Positions 51,981 through 62,539 of a stretch of 64,000 nucleotides of DNA are shown here, one piece after another. Every line of letters begins with the position of its first letter. The first letter of the stretch is position 1. The translations under genes and the position numbers were made by a program. This DNA is from Acidobacteriota bacterium (GTDB lineage Bacteria; Acidobacteriota; Terriglobia; Bryobacterales; Bryobacteraceae): positions 1 through 64,000 of the forward strand of contig JAEZIJ010000015.1 of the NCBI GenBank assembly GCA_023436715.1, written 5' to 3'. Below the pieces are notes generated by a model that was given only the letters and a program-made list of their open reading frames with translations, did no database searches and was not told the origin of the DNA.

Positions 51981-53029
51981 CGCACACCTCCTTGAGGAAG
52001 TGGCGCGGTCGGGCGTGGCAGAGGCCGCTCCGTGGGAATCGCCCGGGGAGACTCGTCTACCGCCCGTGGAACAAACAGGAATCTCGGTTCCGAGGTGCCC
52101 GCGTCGAACAGCCAGGAGGGGGCCGCCGATACTTCGGTCACGCGAAAGACCGAGTTGCCTCGCAGGCGATCCAGCCCGGAAATTACGCAATCGCATCTTG
52201 TGACTGTGGGGGCGCTACCCTGGAGATCGAGTGACGCAACCGCTCCGGCGCCGGCAACCAGGATCCGCCGGTCGTCCGAAGTTACTTGAAGAGCCACGGG
52301 CTTTGCTATTTCGCCGCCCGGCAGCGCGACGAATTCGGCCGCTCCTCGCACGTTGCGTATCCAGTAGACCGAACCTGCCGCGCTATCGGCAAAAACCGCA
52401 TCGGGCTTGCCGGCAAAAAATGCCGTCGCCGCGATTCGGCCCGCGGAGCCCAGCACACGGGGATCCGCTCCGGGGCTTAGCAGCATCACCGACTCTCTTC
52501 CGTCTCCGTTCCGCGCACCCGCAAGAATCGCCTCGCCGTCGTCGCTGATCGCGAGGGCCGACACCGGTCCGGGCAGCCCAAACAGGCTTACTTCGCCCCG
52601 GAACTGAGGCGACGAGGGGAGGTTGGCGAATACCTGGATCGCGTTCCTGTCCCCGTAAAACAAGGCTGCCGCGCTTCCGTTCGTGCTCAGCACGATGCGG
52701 TCCGGAGCAGGATCTGCGTTCCCGATCGCGATGCCCGGGGCGCCATATACGAAGTCGCGGAACAGCGTGACGCGGCCGGTATCCGCCGCCGTCCCGAGCA
52801 CGTAGCCGCCTACGCTTGATATCGCAGCCCGGTTCGCGTCGATGCCGAGGACAACCGGCTCGCCGAAAAGCGAGGCGCCGGCCATACCCAGAATCGGACG
52901 CACGCCGCCCGATGCACGATCGAACACGAATCCGAGAACCGGGCCCTCGACGCGTACAGGTTCCGACGCGCGAGCCGTCACGGCAAGCCAAGTCAGCAGA
53001 ATGGGCAAAACGAGGAGTGATCGTCTCAT
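51977..53029 (-). CDS. Exported beta-propeller-like protein
   Basis: A 350-aa protein with a signal peptide ('MRRSLLVLPILLTWLAVTAR'). The body has repeats like 'IVLSTNGSAAALFYGDRNAI', 'ALAISDDGEAILAGARNGDG' and 'ALQVTSDDRRILVAGAGAVA', typical of WD40/YVTN-like propellers in secreted proteins. It is coupled by an ATGA overlap to the putative-Ig protein, so the two may form one surface complex. Confidence 0.65.
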   Translation of the reverse strand: MRRSLLVLPILLTWLAVTARASEPVRVEGPVLGFVFDRASGGVRPILGMAGASLFGEPVVLGIDANRAAISSVGGYVLGTAADTGRVTLFRDFVYGAPGIAIGNADPAPDRIVLSTNGSAAALFYGDRNAIQVFANLPSSPQFRGEVSLFGLPGPVSALAISDDGEAILAGARNGDGRESVMLLSPGADPRVLGSAGRIAATAFFAGKPDAVFADSAAGSVYWIRNVRGAAEFVALPGGEIAKPVALQVTSDDRRILVAGAGAVASLDLQGSAPTVTRCDCVISGLDRLRGNSVFRVTEVSAAPSWLFDAGTSEPRFLFVPRAVDESPRAIPTERPLPRPTAPLPQGGVR

Positions 53030-53040
53030 GTCTGAGTCCC

Positions 53041-53643
53041 CTATTTCGGCGCGCCCACGGTGGGAGCGCCGGGAGTGACCACAACGGGCGCCGGATTTCC
53101 GTTGCCGCGGGTGGCCGCGACGACTCCGCCCGCGACGGCCGCGCCTCCCGCAACCGCAATGATAGCGATCAGCTTTGCCGATAGTCCGGCGGCAACCGCC
53201 GCTTCGATCACGGCGTTCGTCTGCGTGAGAACCGCGGTGGCCATTCTGCCCTGGGAGGAAGCCGTTATGCGGATCTGATACTGTCCGGTTGCGTTATTCG
53301 GGCGCAAACCGCGTGCCGCGGCGCGGCCCTGATTGTCGGTGGTGACTGTCAGGTTATGAGTGCCGTCCGTAAAAGTCGCGCTGGGTCCACGGTCCGGCAA
53401 CATGAAGACAACTGCCGCGCCGGCTACCGGGCGGTGGTTCTCGTCCTCCACCTGCACGATGGGCTCGCGCGCCGTGCGCTGCCGGATATTGTTAATCGCA
53501 CCGTCGCCTTCGACAATCACGATATTTAACTTTTGTTCCGTAGCTTCCTGCGCCCGCAACGGAGCGCTCTGCTCCACCACAAAGCAGCAGAGAATCACTG
53601 CCAGCAGGCGGAACGCCACTTTGTCTTTGCCGATAAGCAGCAT
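53041..53643 (-). CDS. Exported Ig-like (carboxypeptidase-regulatory-like) protein
   Basis: A 200-aa protein with a signal peptide ('LLAVILCCFVVEQSAPLRAQ'). The middle ('VQVEDENHRPVAGAAVVFML', 'TTDNQGRAAARGLRPNNATG') is an Ig-like surface domain. A hydrophobic Ala/Gly segment (about residues 160-180) and a Pro/Val-rich tail end it. It is the first gene of the three-gene minus-strand surface operon. Confidence 0.65.
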   Translation of the reverse strand: MLLIGKDKVAFRLLAVILCCFVVEQSAPLRAQEATEQKLNIVIVEGDGAINNIRQRTAREPIVQVEDENHRPVAGAAVVFMLPDRGPSATFTDGTHNLTVTTDNQGRAAARGLRPNNATGQYQIRITASSQGRMATAVLTQTNAVIEAAVAAGLSAKLIAIIAVAGGAAVAGGVVAATRGNGNPAPVVVTPGAPTVGAPK

Positions 53644-53750
53644 GAGGCTTCATTCTCCCTCGGGAGTAGCCTAAGTCGGTAGCGCTTAAAACACAAGTTT
53701 AGGTTTGTTAATACAATAAGTTGCGCTGGTCTGATGGTTGGAGGGTTATT

Positions 53751-54632
53751 ATGAGCAAGCGACATATGATTTTCCGGTACGCCGTAGTTACCCTTCCGCT
53801 CTGCCTGACGATCGCCTGGTGCCTGCAGGCCCCCAAGCTGACGCCTCGCGAGTTGTTCTATTCCGCGCCGTCAGCGCCGGCACCGGCGGCCGCACAAACC
53901 AAGAAGCCTGCCGTTCAGCGGGCGGCAAAAAGCAAGCCCGCTCCGGCTCCCATCGAGCGGCTCGCGGCGGAGTCGCGCACGCCTGCGCCGGCAAGGAGGG
54001 TAGAGGGGGCCGAGATCGTTCCGGTCTCATCAAAGACCTACGCTCCGCTGGGCCTGCGTTACAGCCTGCTCAAGATCGACCGCGGAGCCGCTGTCGAAGT
54101 TGCGACCGACGACGTTTTCCGCGCCGGCGACCGGATCCGCCTGAGCGTCGAGGCGAACGACAACTGCTATCTCTACATCGTGAATCGCGGATCGAGCGGC
54201 ATTTGGAAAGTGCTCTTCCCGTCACAGGAAATCGAAGGTGGAAGCAACGCGGTCGAAAGGGGCAGACGCTATGAAATCCCGTCCGGCTACACATTCACCT
54301 TCGATGAGCAGCCCGGAGCTGAGAAACTGTTTATTGTTCTCTCGCGGCGGCCCGAGCCCGACCTGGAAAAGCTGATTTACTCACTGGGACAGCGGTCTCC
54401 CGGCGAAGAAACGCGTCCGGAACCGGCGGCGAAAATGCTGCTCGTCGCAAACGTGGCCCCCATAGACGATGCGCTCATAGGAAAGTTCCGCACTTATTCC
54501 CGCGACCTCATCATCGAGAAAGTGAATGCGGCCACGCCCGGACCGCGCGCGGAAAAAGCTGTCTATGCAGTGAACACGAGTGGCGCGGCGGATTCACGCG
54601 TCGTCGCCGACGTTACCCTGCAACACAAATAA
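53751..54632 (+). CDS. DUF4384 protein, membrane-anchored
   Basis: A 293-aa protein starting at ATG 53751 behind GGAGG. It has an N-terminal hydrophobic segment (about residues 8-24), an Ala/Pro/Lys-rich linker, and a DUF4384 domain (about 100-200: 'GDRIRLSVEANDNCYLYIVN', 'SGIWKVLFPSQEIEGGSNAV', 'EQPGAEKLFIVLSRRPEPDL'). DUF4384 domains often pair with caspase-like peptidases. It is the first gene of a three-gene operon ending with such a peptidase. Confidence 0.8.
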   Translation: MSKRHMIFRYAVVTLPLCLTIAWCLQAPKLTPRELFYSAPSAPAPAAAQTKKPAVQRAAKSKPAPAPIERLAAESRTPAPARRVEGAEIVPVSSKTYAPLGLRYSLLKIDRGAAVEVATDDVFRAGDRIRLSVEANDNCYLYIVNRGSSGIWKVLFPSQEIEGGSNAVERGRRYEIPSGYTFTFDEQPGAEKLFIVLSRRPEPDLEKLIYSLGQRSPGEETRPEPAAKMLLVANVAPIDDALIGKFRTYSRDLIIEKVNAATPGPRAEKAVYAVNTSGAADSRVVADVTLQHK

Positions 54633-54636
54633 ATTT

Positions 54637-55314
54637 ATGATCAGACCGGCTCTGTTCCTGCTGGCTGCGGTCCTCCCAGCGTTCGCCCAACCGCCGTCGC
54701 GCGGAACCGAGCGCATCGAGATCACCCTGGAGCGGCTTGAGGGCTCCGAGTGGCGCACCGTCGATCCCGGCCTTGTCCTCGATTCCGGCGATCGCGTACG
54801 TTTCCGGTTCCGCAGCAATTTCGACGGTTTCCTCTATGCGATGAACTACGGCACCAGCGGCAGTTATACGCTGCTCTTTCCGCGGGAAGAGACGGGTCGC
54901 GAAAACAACGTAAAGGCGGGGCGGCAGTACATTGTGCCGGCTACCGACACAGCTTTCCGCATTGCCGGCAAGCCCGGCCACGACATTGTGTACTGGATGG
55001 TCAGCCCGGTTGCGCTCGGCGACACCAAAGCCTACGTTCCCCTGCCGCCGCCCCCGAAGCCCACGCCTGCGCCTCCGAACCTGATGCCGCGCTGCGATGA
55101 TTCGATCTTCCGCGCGCGCGGGCTCTGCATCGATTCATCGGCCGGCCCGAGAACGATCAAGAGCCCCGATAGCCTGCCGGAAAACCTGGCCGGCGTGCCC
55201 GGAGCCACATCGCGCGAGCTGATCATCATGCGCCAGCAGAACCAGTCCTTGCTCTCGGCCACGGCGCCATTGAACGGGCCCGTGATCTACGAATTCCGGC
55301 TGGCGCACAGATGA
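54637..55314 (+). CDS. Exported DUF4384 protein
   Basis: A 225-aa protein from ATG 54637 with a signal peptide ('MIRPALFLLAAVLPAFAQ'). It has a DUF4384 domain ('SGDRVRFRFRSNFDGFLYAM', 'GSYTLLFPREETGRENNVKA', 'AGKPGHDIVYWMVSPVALGD') and a Pro-rich plus short C-terminal part. It resembles the upstream gene, from which it probably arose by duplication. Its stop overlaps the caspase gene start. Confidence 0.8.
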   Translation: MIRPALFLLAAVLPAFAQPPSRGTERIEITLERLEGSEWRTVDPGLVLDSGDRVRFRFRSNFDGFLYAMNYGTSGSYTLLFPREETGRENNVKAGRQYIVPATDTAFRIAGKPGHDIVYWMVSPVALGDTKAYVPLPPPPKPTPAPPNLMPRCDDSIFRARGLCIDSSAGPRTIKSPDSLPENLAGVPGATSRELIIMRQQNQSLLSATAPLNGPVIYEFRLAHR

Positions 55315-57398
55315 ATCCGATGACCGCCTTCAAGCTCTTCGCCTCGCTTGCCCTGCTTGCACCGGCCGCCTGGTCGCAGGCCCCGGCCGGGCAGACCCAG
55401 CGAGACCTGCGCATCGAAAAGGAATCGCCTCTCGCGCCGCCCGCTGCCGCGCCCGCGACGGCGCCAGGCATTCCCCGCGGCTATGCGCTGGTTGTGGGTG
55501 TGGCCAACTACAAGAACCTGCCTGCCAACTTCCAGCTCCATTACCCCGAACGCGACGCCGAAGCGATGTACTCCATCCTGATCAGCCCGGAGGGGGGCAA
55601 CTTCCCGCCGGAGAACGTTCACAAGCTGGTCGGGGCCGGAGCGACACTCGAGGCCCTGCGCCGCGAACTCGAGGTGTGGCTGCCTTCGGTCGCCCAAGAG
55701 CCGGACCGGGTTGTAATTTACTTCGCCGGGCACGGGTTCGTCTTCGAAGGAAAGCCGTACCTCGCGCCCGCCGACTTCCGGGCGGACAACGTCGCCGGCA
55801 CCGGCTACCCGATGCAGACGCTGGCCGAGGTGATCAGCTCGAAAATCAAAGCGAAGTGGAAGGTGCTGCTCACGGATTCCTGCCACAGCGGCGCTATCAC
55901 GCCCGAGGACAACCAGCAGATCAATCGCAGCCTGCTGGATTTGACCCGCTCGCTGTTTTCGCTTACCGCAAGCCGCGATCGGGAACAATCCTTCGAGAGT
56001 CCCGACTGGGGCGGCGGGCACGGCATCTTCACTTACTATGTGGTGCGCGGCCTCGAAGGCAGCGCCGACGAGAATCGCGACGGGATGGTCACCGCCGACG
56101 AGCTCGCCGAATACGTTCGCCGCAACGTGCGCGAGGCCACCGGAGGGCGCCAGAATCCCACCTCGGACCGCAGCAGCTTCGATCCCAGTATGCTCCTGGC
56201 CTACATACCGGGCAACGCGGCCGCGGGTACGCCTCCTCCGCCGAAAGGCGGCGGGCTGATCGTCGAAACGAATATGAACGGAGTGGAGGTCTTTCTGGAC
56301 GGCCGTTCGGTCGGCGTCGTCGACAAGGAAAAGGCCCTTCGACTGCCGGGCCTCGTTCCGGGCGTCCACACGATCAAAGCCGTCAAGATGGGCTACGAAC
56401 CCGATGGACCGCGCGAGGAGATGGTCTACCCCGGACAGGAACGGACTATCACCGTGCGCATCCTGATCCCGCGCCGGCGGAACAAGGCCGCAGTAGACCT
56501 GTTCGACGAGGCGGTCGAAGCATACAACAAGGGGAACGCGAACAGCTATCGCAAAGCGGCTGACCTGCTCACGAAGGCTCTCGCCATCGACGCGGATTAC
56601 AGTCAGGCCGCGCTCTACCTCGCCCGCGTCGAGAACGCGCTGTTTGAGGAAGACAAGGCGGAAAAGGCCTTTCGCCGCGCCATTGAGATCGACCCCGATT
56701 ACCTCGAAGCCCGCGCCAGCTTCGCGGGCATGCTGCTCGATCGGGGCGATTCCGACGAGGCGATCCGCCAGCTTACGGTCGTGGTGCAGCGGGATAGCAA
56801 GAACGCGATGGCTTTCTACCTTCTCGCGCAGGCGTTCCGCATGAAGGGAGCCTATACGCAGTCGATCGAAGCCGCCCGGACCTCCGTTCGCCTGCTCCCG
56901 ACAAACGCCGAAGCGCACTTCTGGCTGGCCGAAAGCCTGCGGCTCAACGAAAGCTATGACGAGTCCAGGCGGGAGTATCTCGAGTATCTCCGCCTGAGCG
57001 ACTTCGATAGTAAGCTGGCGGGCAAACTGAACTATTATGCGGTCGGATTCCTGATCGGCCTGGGTAAGAAGAAGCGCGCATCGCAGACCGACATCTGGAA
57101 GGACCTGCGCAGCCTGGCGTACTTCGGGTTGTGCGATTCCGAGCGCAAACTGAACAATTTCGATGCCGCGATCGGGTATTGCCAGAGGTCGCTCGGCTAC
57201 GACCCGAGCGACCCGTACGTGCACTACGCGCTCGGACTGTGTTTCATGCGAAAAGCGCAGTCGACAGGCAGCGTGGCGATGCTCCCCGCCGCATGCAGCC
57301 ATTTCCGGACGATGCTCGGAATCAACTCCGACCTCGCCGAATCCGAGTACGCCAAAAAGAACCTCGCCGGAATCAGAAAGCTGATTGCCTGCCCGTAG
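55311..57398 (+). CDS. Caspase-like peptidase (C14) with PEGA and TPR domains
   Basis: A 695-aa protein with a signal peptide ('FKLFASLALLAPAAWSQ'). The caspase domain (about residues 50-300) has 'RGYALVVGVANYKNLP', catalytic His in 'VIYFAGHGFVFEGKPYLAP' (near 140) and Cys in 'LLTDSCHSGAITPEDN' (near 190). A PEGA domain follows (about 316-385, 'VETNMNGVEVFLDGRSVGVV'), then TPR repeats (about 390-690). Both catalytic residues are intact. Coupled to two DUF4384 genes, it suggests an exported proteolytic or signalling complex. Confidence 0.88.
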   Translation: MNPMTAFKLFASLALLAPAAWSQAPAGQTQRDLRIEKESPLAPPAAAPATAPGIPRGYALVVGVANYKNLPANFQLHYPERDAEAMYSILISPEGGNFPPENVHKLVGAGATLEALRRELEVWLPSVAQEPDRVVIYFAGHGFVFEGKPYLAPADFRADNVAGTGYPMQTLAEVISSKIKAKWKVLLTDSCHSGAITPEDNQQINRSLLDLTRSLFSLTASRDREQSFESPDWGGGHGIFTYYVVRGLEGSADENRDGMVTADELAEYVRRNVREATGGRQNPTSDRSSFDPSMLLAYIPGNAAAGTPPPPKGGGLIVETNMNGVEVFLDGRSVGVVDKEKALRLPGLVPGVHTIKAVKMGYEPDGPREEMVYPGQERTITVRILIPRRRNKAAVDLFDEAVEAYNKGNANSYRKAADLLTKALAIDADYSQAALYLARVENALFEEDKAEKAFRRAIEIDPDYLEARASFAGMLLDRGDSDEAIRQLTVVVQRDSKNAMAFYLLAQAFRMKGAYTQSIEAARTSVRLLPTNAEAHFWLAESLRLNESYDESRREYLEYLRLSDFDSKLAGKLNYYAVGFLIGLGKKKRASQTDIWKDLRSLAYFGLCDSERKLNNFDAAIGYCQRSLGYDPSDPYVHYALGLCFMRKAQSTGSVAMLPAACSHFRTMLGINSDLAESEYAKKNLAGIRKLIACP

Positions 57399-57408
57399 CG
57401 CGTCACAG

Positions 57409-57470
57409 ACCGCTCCCTGACGGTCGCGGCTCTGAAGCCCGGTACTGAGCCGCGAGCGTAAGCGAGCGGT
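57409..57470. repeat. REP-like imperfect inverted repeat
   Basis: Two 24-bp arms (57409-57432, beginning ACCGCTCCCTGACGG, and 57447-57470) pair with three mismatches around a 14-base spacer. The second arm contains CGAGCGTAAGCGAGCGG. This kind of sequence is dispersed in Acidobacteria and Planctomycetes. It lies downstream of the caspase gene and could act as a hairpin or a REP/BIME element. Confidence 0.8.
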
Positions 57471-57508
57471 TCCGCGGCCTCTGTAAAGCCGATGCTCACC
57501 CGGGCGAA

Positions 57509-57790
57509 ATGCTCCGTGAGGAGTTCATGAAGCCGTTGGGAATCTCAATCAACGGCCTCGCTCTGGAACTGCACGTGCCGGTTACCCGTATCAGCGAGAT
57601 TGTCAACGAACGCCGCGGAATCACCGCCGATACTGCATTGCGTCTGGCGCGGCACTTCGGCACGAGCGCCGATTTCTGGATGAATCTCCAGAAGGACTAC
57701 GAATTGACTCTGACCCGGCAGAAGTCGTTGAAGACCATCGAGTTGAAGACCATCGAGAGGCAGGTCCGGCCGCGTACGGTTGCGGCATGA
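57509..57790 (+). CDS. HigA-like antitoxin/HTH (orphan)
   Basis: A 93-aa protein with the HigA pattern: 'EEFMKPLGISINGLALELHV', 'PVTRISEIVNERRGITADTA', 'LRLARHFGTSADFWMNLQKD'. The N-terminal 'HPGE' that normally precedes MLREEF is encoded in frame just upstream (57497-57508), so the natural start may be further left, with no ATG or GTG there. No HigB toxin gene is adjacent on either side. The frame may be an orphan or a remnant of a higBA pair. Confidence 0.75.
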   Translation: MLREEFMKPLGISINGLALELHVPVTRISEIVNERRGITADTALRLARHFGTSADFWMNLQKDYELTLTRQKSLKTIELKTIERQVRPRTVAA

Positions 57791-57797
57791 CGGGACT

Positions 57798-59465
<1,668 letters not shown>

Positions 59466-59534
59466 GACTCACTCCGCCCGCGGAACAGTCGGGTGCGAGC
59501 AGTTTTGTGATGGTATCAGGTCCGGTTCAGGGAT

Positions 59535-60392
59535 TCAAATAAGGCTGCACTCGACGGCGTTGATTTTACCGGCGAGTTCGACGAGGAGATCTTCCGCGGG
59601 CCCCAGCCTCGCACTTGCCTCCTGCGGCAGCATCCTGAGCACCTGCTCCGGATCGACCGGCTGGGAAGAGGCGATTACCTGAAAACCCAGCGCGTCAGCC
59701 AGCCGGCAGGCCGCACGAATGGTCTGCGCGATATCGAACCGTTCCGCGTGGATCTCGGCATGGTGCGTACCGACGATGTCAAGGAAATCCTCGGGCAGCT
59801 TCCAATCGTCTACCAGCCAGCATCCGATGGCGCAGTGATCGATCTCGAACCGGCGGCGCTCTGCGGCCAACTGGCCGCTCCCGGCTTCCTCGGCGTTCTC
59901 CAGCAGCTCCGAATATTCGGAAGGGAATGTAGCCAGCAGGGCGAGGCGGCCCAGGTCGTGCATCAGCCCGGCCGTGTAGCATTGGTCCTTGTCCAGCCAG
60001 CATGCGGAGCCGATATCCTGCGCCAGGAAGGCCGCCGCCAGGCTGTGCCGCCAGCACCGTACCAGGCTCGGATCGTGCAACGCTCCCCCGAGGAACTTCC
60101 GCAGCGCCACCATCATTACCAGCCCCTTCAGGCGTTCCATGCCGAGGATCGCCACCGCGTGCAGAATGCTCAGTATTGTGCGCCGGCAACCGAGCAGGGG
60201 GGAGTTGGCCAGCCGCAGAATCTCGGCCGAAAACGTCGCGTCCGCGCGGATCAGGTCGGCCATGCCACCGAAATCCGCGTCCTCAGTGGTGACCATCCGC
60301 GCGAGCCGCGCCGCGACCGGAGGAAAGGGACGGAGTTCCGCCACCACCCACGGCCTGCCGGTATGTGCCAAAGGCCCTTCCTGCGTCACCAT
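59535..60392 (-). CDS. HDOD-domain signalling protein
   Basis: A 285-aa protein with a full HDOD domain (about residues 20-220): 'ELRPFPPVAARLARMVTTED', 'SAEILRLANSPLLGCRRTIL', 'SILHAVAILGMERLKGLVMM', 'GLMHDLGRLALLATFPSEYS'. HDOD domains act in stress, motility and second-messenger networks without proven catalysis. Transcribed in the same direction as the kinase gene, 70 bases upstream of it. Confidence 0.85.
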   Translation of the reverse strand: MVTQEGPLAHTGRPWVVAELRPFPPVAARLARMVTTEDADFGGMADLIRADATFSAEILRLANSPLLGCRRTILSILHAVAILGMERLKGLVMMVALRKFLGGALHDPSLVRCWRHSLAAAFLAQDIGSACWLDKDQCYTAGLMHDLGRLALLATFPSEYSELLENAEEAGSGQLAAERRRFEIDHCAIGCWLVDDWKLPEDFLDIVGTHHAEIHAERFDIAQTIRAACRLADALGFQVIASSQPVDPEQVLRMLPQEASARLGPAEDLLVELAGKINAVECSLI

Positions 60393-60485
60393 AGCGCTAA
60401 GTATCTTCGTTATCGGCCAAGAGACGGGTGGGCTTTAATGAAAATGCGACTAAATAGCCTCGAAATAAGGGAAAAGCGGGCGAAA

Positions 60486-61472
60486 TCAACCCGCAGCTGC
60501 GCGCGCCAGCCGGTCTCTGATGCCCGCCCACTCCGGCCCGGACGGCGGCTGCTCTACCGCGATCCAGTCCAGGCCTTCGGTGTCGAGTGCGTGCAGGGTC
60601 TCGTACAGCACTGCGGCATACGCTGCCGGTCCGGGAGGCATGGGGACATCCCGCACCCCCGCCGGGCAACCGCCGCTGTGGTGCAGATAGGCTCCCCGGC
60701 CGCAATTCGGAACCGCGCCGCCGGCCACGACCGCCAATTGCGTTCTCGGGCTGTAATGCCGCCGGTGAAGCCCCGGCGATGGGTGAGCACCTTCCGCGGA
60801 AACCTCCAGTCCTTCATCAATCGGCCCGATCACTTCCTCGATGTCGCTCCGGGACACCATGCCCGGCCGCAGCAGGCGCGGCGCTGGCCCGGCGAGCGAG
60901 AGCACAGTCGATTCAATACCGACGGTGGTCGGGCCGCCGTCCAGGATCATGTCGATTGCCTCGCCGAGGCTGCGCCGAACGTGATCGGCGGAGGTCGGGG
61001 AAAGCTCGGAAAACCGGTTCGCGCTGGGTGCGGCAATGGGCCTCCCGGATGCGCGGATGAGGTCCAATGCCAGAGGATGCGCCGGCACGCGCAGACCCAC
61101 CGTGTCGAGCCCCGCCGTGACCACGTCGGGTATCCGCGGGTGTTTCGGGACCACCAAGGTGAGTGGTCCCGGCCAGTACCGGCCTGCCAGTGCCTCGGCC
61201 GCCGCCGGCCAGTCGCGGGCCAGCCCGCGCGCCATCTCGACGGAATCCACGTGTACGATCAGCGGGCTCGTCACCGGCCGTCCTTTCGCCTCGTAAATCC
61301 GGATAACCGCGCCGCTGTCAAGCGCATTCGCGCCGAGCCCGTACACGGTTTCCGTCGGGAAAGCGACCAGCCGCCCCGCGCGGATCAACTCCGCGGCACG
61401 CTCAATTTCCGCTTTATTCAGGGAGGTCTTCCTTGCCGTCGCCGGCGGTCTTGCCGGTGCGCTGATAGACAA
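60486..61472 (-). CDS. Threonylcarbamoyl-AMP synthase (Sua5/TsaC)
   Basis: A 328-aa Sua5-type enzyme making the L-threonylcarbamoyl-AMP used for tRNA t6A37. Motifs: 'AGRLVAFPTETVYGLGANAL', 'SPLIVHVDSVEMARGLARDW', 'WPGPLTLVVPKHPRIPDVVT', 'APSANRFSELSPTSADHVRR', plus the C-terminal Sua5 domain. The start at ATG 61472 overlaps prfB by 59 bases. The conserved part begins near 'LNKAEIERA', so a start near 61420 (CTG) is possible. Confidence 0.9.
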   Translation of the reverse strand: MSISAPARPPATARKTSLNKAEIERAAELIRAGRLVAFPTETVYGLGANALDSGAVIRIYEAKGRPVTSPLIVHVDSVEMARGLARDWPAAAEALAGRYWPGPLTLVVPKHPRIPDVVTAGLDTVGLRVPAHPLALDLIRASGRPIAAPSANRFSELSPTSADHVRRSLGEAIDMILDGGPTTVGIESTVLSLAGPAPRLLRPGMVSRSDIEEVIGPIDEGLEVSAEGAHPSPGLHRRHYSPRTQLAVVAGGAVPNCGRGAYLHHSGGCPAGVRDVPMPPGPAAYAAVLYETLHALDTEGLDWIAVEQPPSGPEWAGIRDRLARAAAG

Positions 61473-62539
61473 GCCAGGCGTGCATGAACTGTTCGAGATC
61501 GCCGTCGAGCACGCGGTCCACGTCGCCGGCGCCGAACTTCGTGCGGTGATCCTTGATGAGGCGGTACGGCGCCAGCACGTAACTGCGAATCTGGCTCCCG
61601 AAGTTAATGTCCGCCTTGCTCGCCTCCACCTTTCGCTCCTCGGCTCGCTTCTTGTCCATTTCGAACTCGTACAGGCGCGCGCGAAGCTGCTTCATCGCCA
61701 TGTCGCGGTTCTTGTGCTGGGACCGCTCGTTCTGGCACTGCACGACGATGTTGGTGGGCAGGTGGACCATCCGCACCGCCGAATCCGTCCGGTTGACGTG
61801 CTGGCCTCCGCGGCCGCCCGCCCGGAATGTGTCCACGCGCAGGTCTTCCGGCCGGATCTCGATCTTGATCTCGTCGTCCACTTGCGGATACACGAACACC
61901 GAGGCAAACGATGTGTGCCTCCGGGCATTGGCGTCGAACGGAGAGATCCGCACCAGCCGGTGTACGCCGACCTCCGAGCGGAGCAGCCCGTAGGCGTTTT
62001 CGCCGTTCACTTCGAAGGTGGCCGACTTGATGCCCGCGCCCTCGCCTTCCTGCCGGTCCGTAACGACGGTGCTGAATCCCATTCGTTCGGCCCACCGCAG
62101 GTACATGCGGAGCAGCATCTCGGCCCAATCCTGGCTTTCCGTGCCGCCCGCGCCGGGGTGTATGATGACGATGGCGCTGCGGAAATCGTTCTCGCCGGAG
62201 AGAAGCATCTCGGTTTCGAGCTTCTCGAGGTCGGCCGAGAACTTCTTCATTTCCTGCCGGATCTCGCTCGCGACGTCCTCTCCCTCGCGGGACAGCTCAA
62301 ACAGCGTATCGATGTCGGACATCGCCGAAGCCACGCGCGCTTCGTCGGCTAGCGTCTCCTCGATCCGCTTGCGTTCCTGCAAGAGGCGCTGGTTGGGCTG
62401 ATTCCAGAAATCCGGGGCCGATACTGTTTCTTCGATTTTGGCTAACTGAGACTTTTTTTGAGGGGCGTCAAAGATAGCTCCGCACAGCTTCAGCCTGCTG
62501 GCGGAGCGCAAAGTACTCCCTTTCGAGGTCCTCGTTCAT
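61414..62539 (-). CDS. prfB: Peptide chain release factor 2 with programmed +1 frameshift
   Basis: The gene starts at ATG 62539 (MNEDLEREYFALRQQ). After 23 codons it reads CTT TGA C; shifting +1 there (CTT, GAC) continues as 'LDAPQKKSQLAKIEETVSAP' to the end, giving about 374 aa. Release-factor motifs: 'HPGAGGTESQDWAEMLLRMY' and the catalytic 'GGRGGQHVNRTDSAVRMVHL' (GGQ), with SPFDAN before it. RF2 terminates at UGA/UAA; the in-frame UGA makes its own synthesis self-regulated. ATG 62539 overlaps the upstream stop. Confidence 0.93.
62467..62478 (-). promoter_or_regulatory. prfB +1 frameshift site
   Basis: On the minus strand AGCTATCTTTGAC: CTT at 62473-62471, in-frame TGA at 62470-62468, and GAC read after the shift. 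A GGAG lies just upstream as the internal Shine-Dalgarno-like stimulator. This matches the classical RF2 site (TATCTTTGAC). Confidence 0.92.

Noticed and set aside
55287..57302. 671-codon minus-strand open frame
   Set aside because: Antisense to the caspase/TPR gene, with no domains, while the plus-strand gene has intact catalytic motifs.
57398..57509. HigB toxin gene upstream of the HigA-like gene
   Set aside because: The 110-base gap holds only the REP-like inverted repeat and no toxin frame.
59748..61487. 579-codon plus-strand open frame
   Set aside because: Antisense to the HDOD and Sua5 genes; Arg/Gln-rich shadow without motifs.
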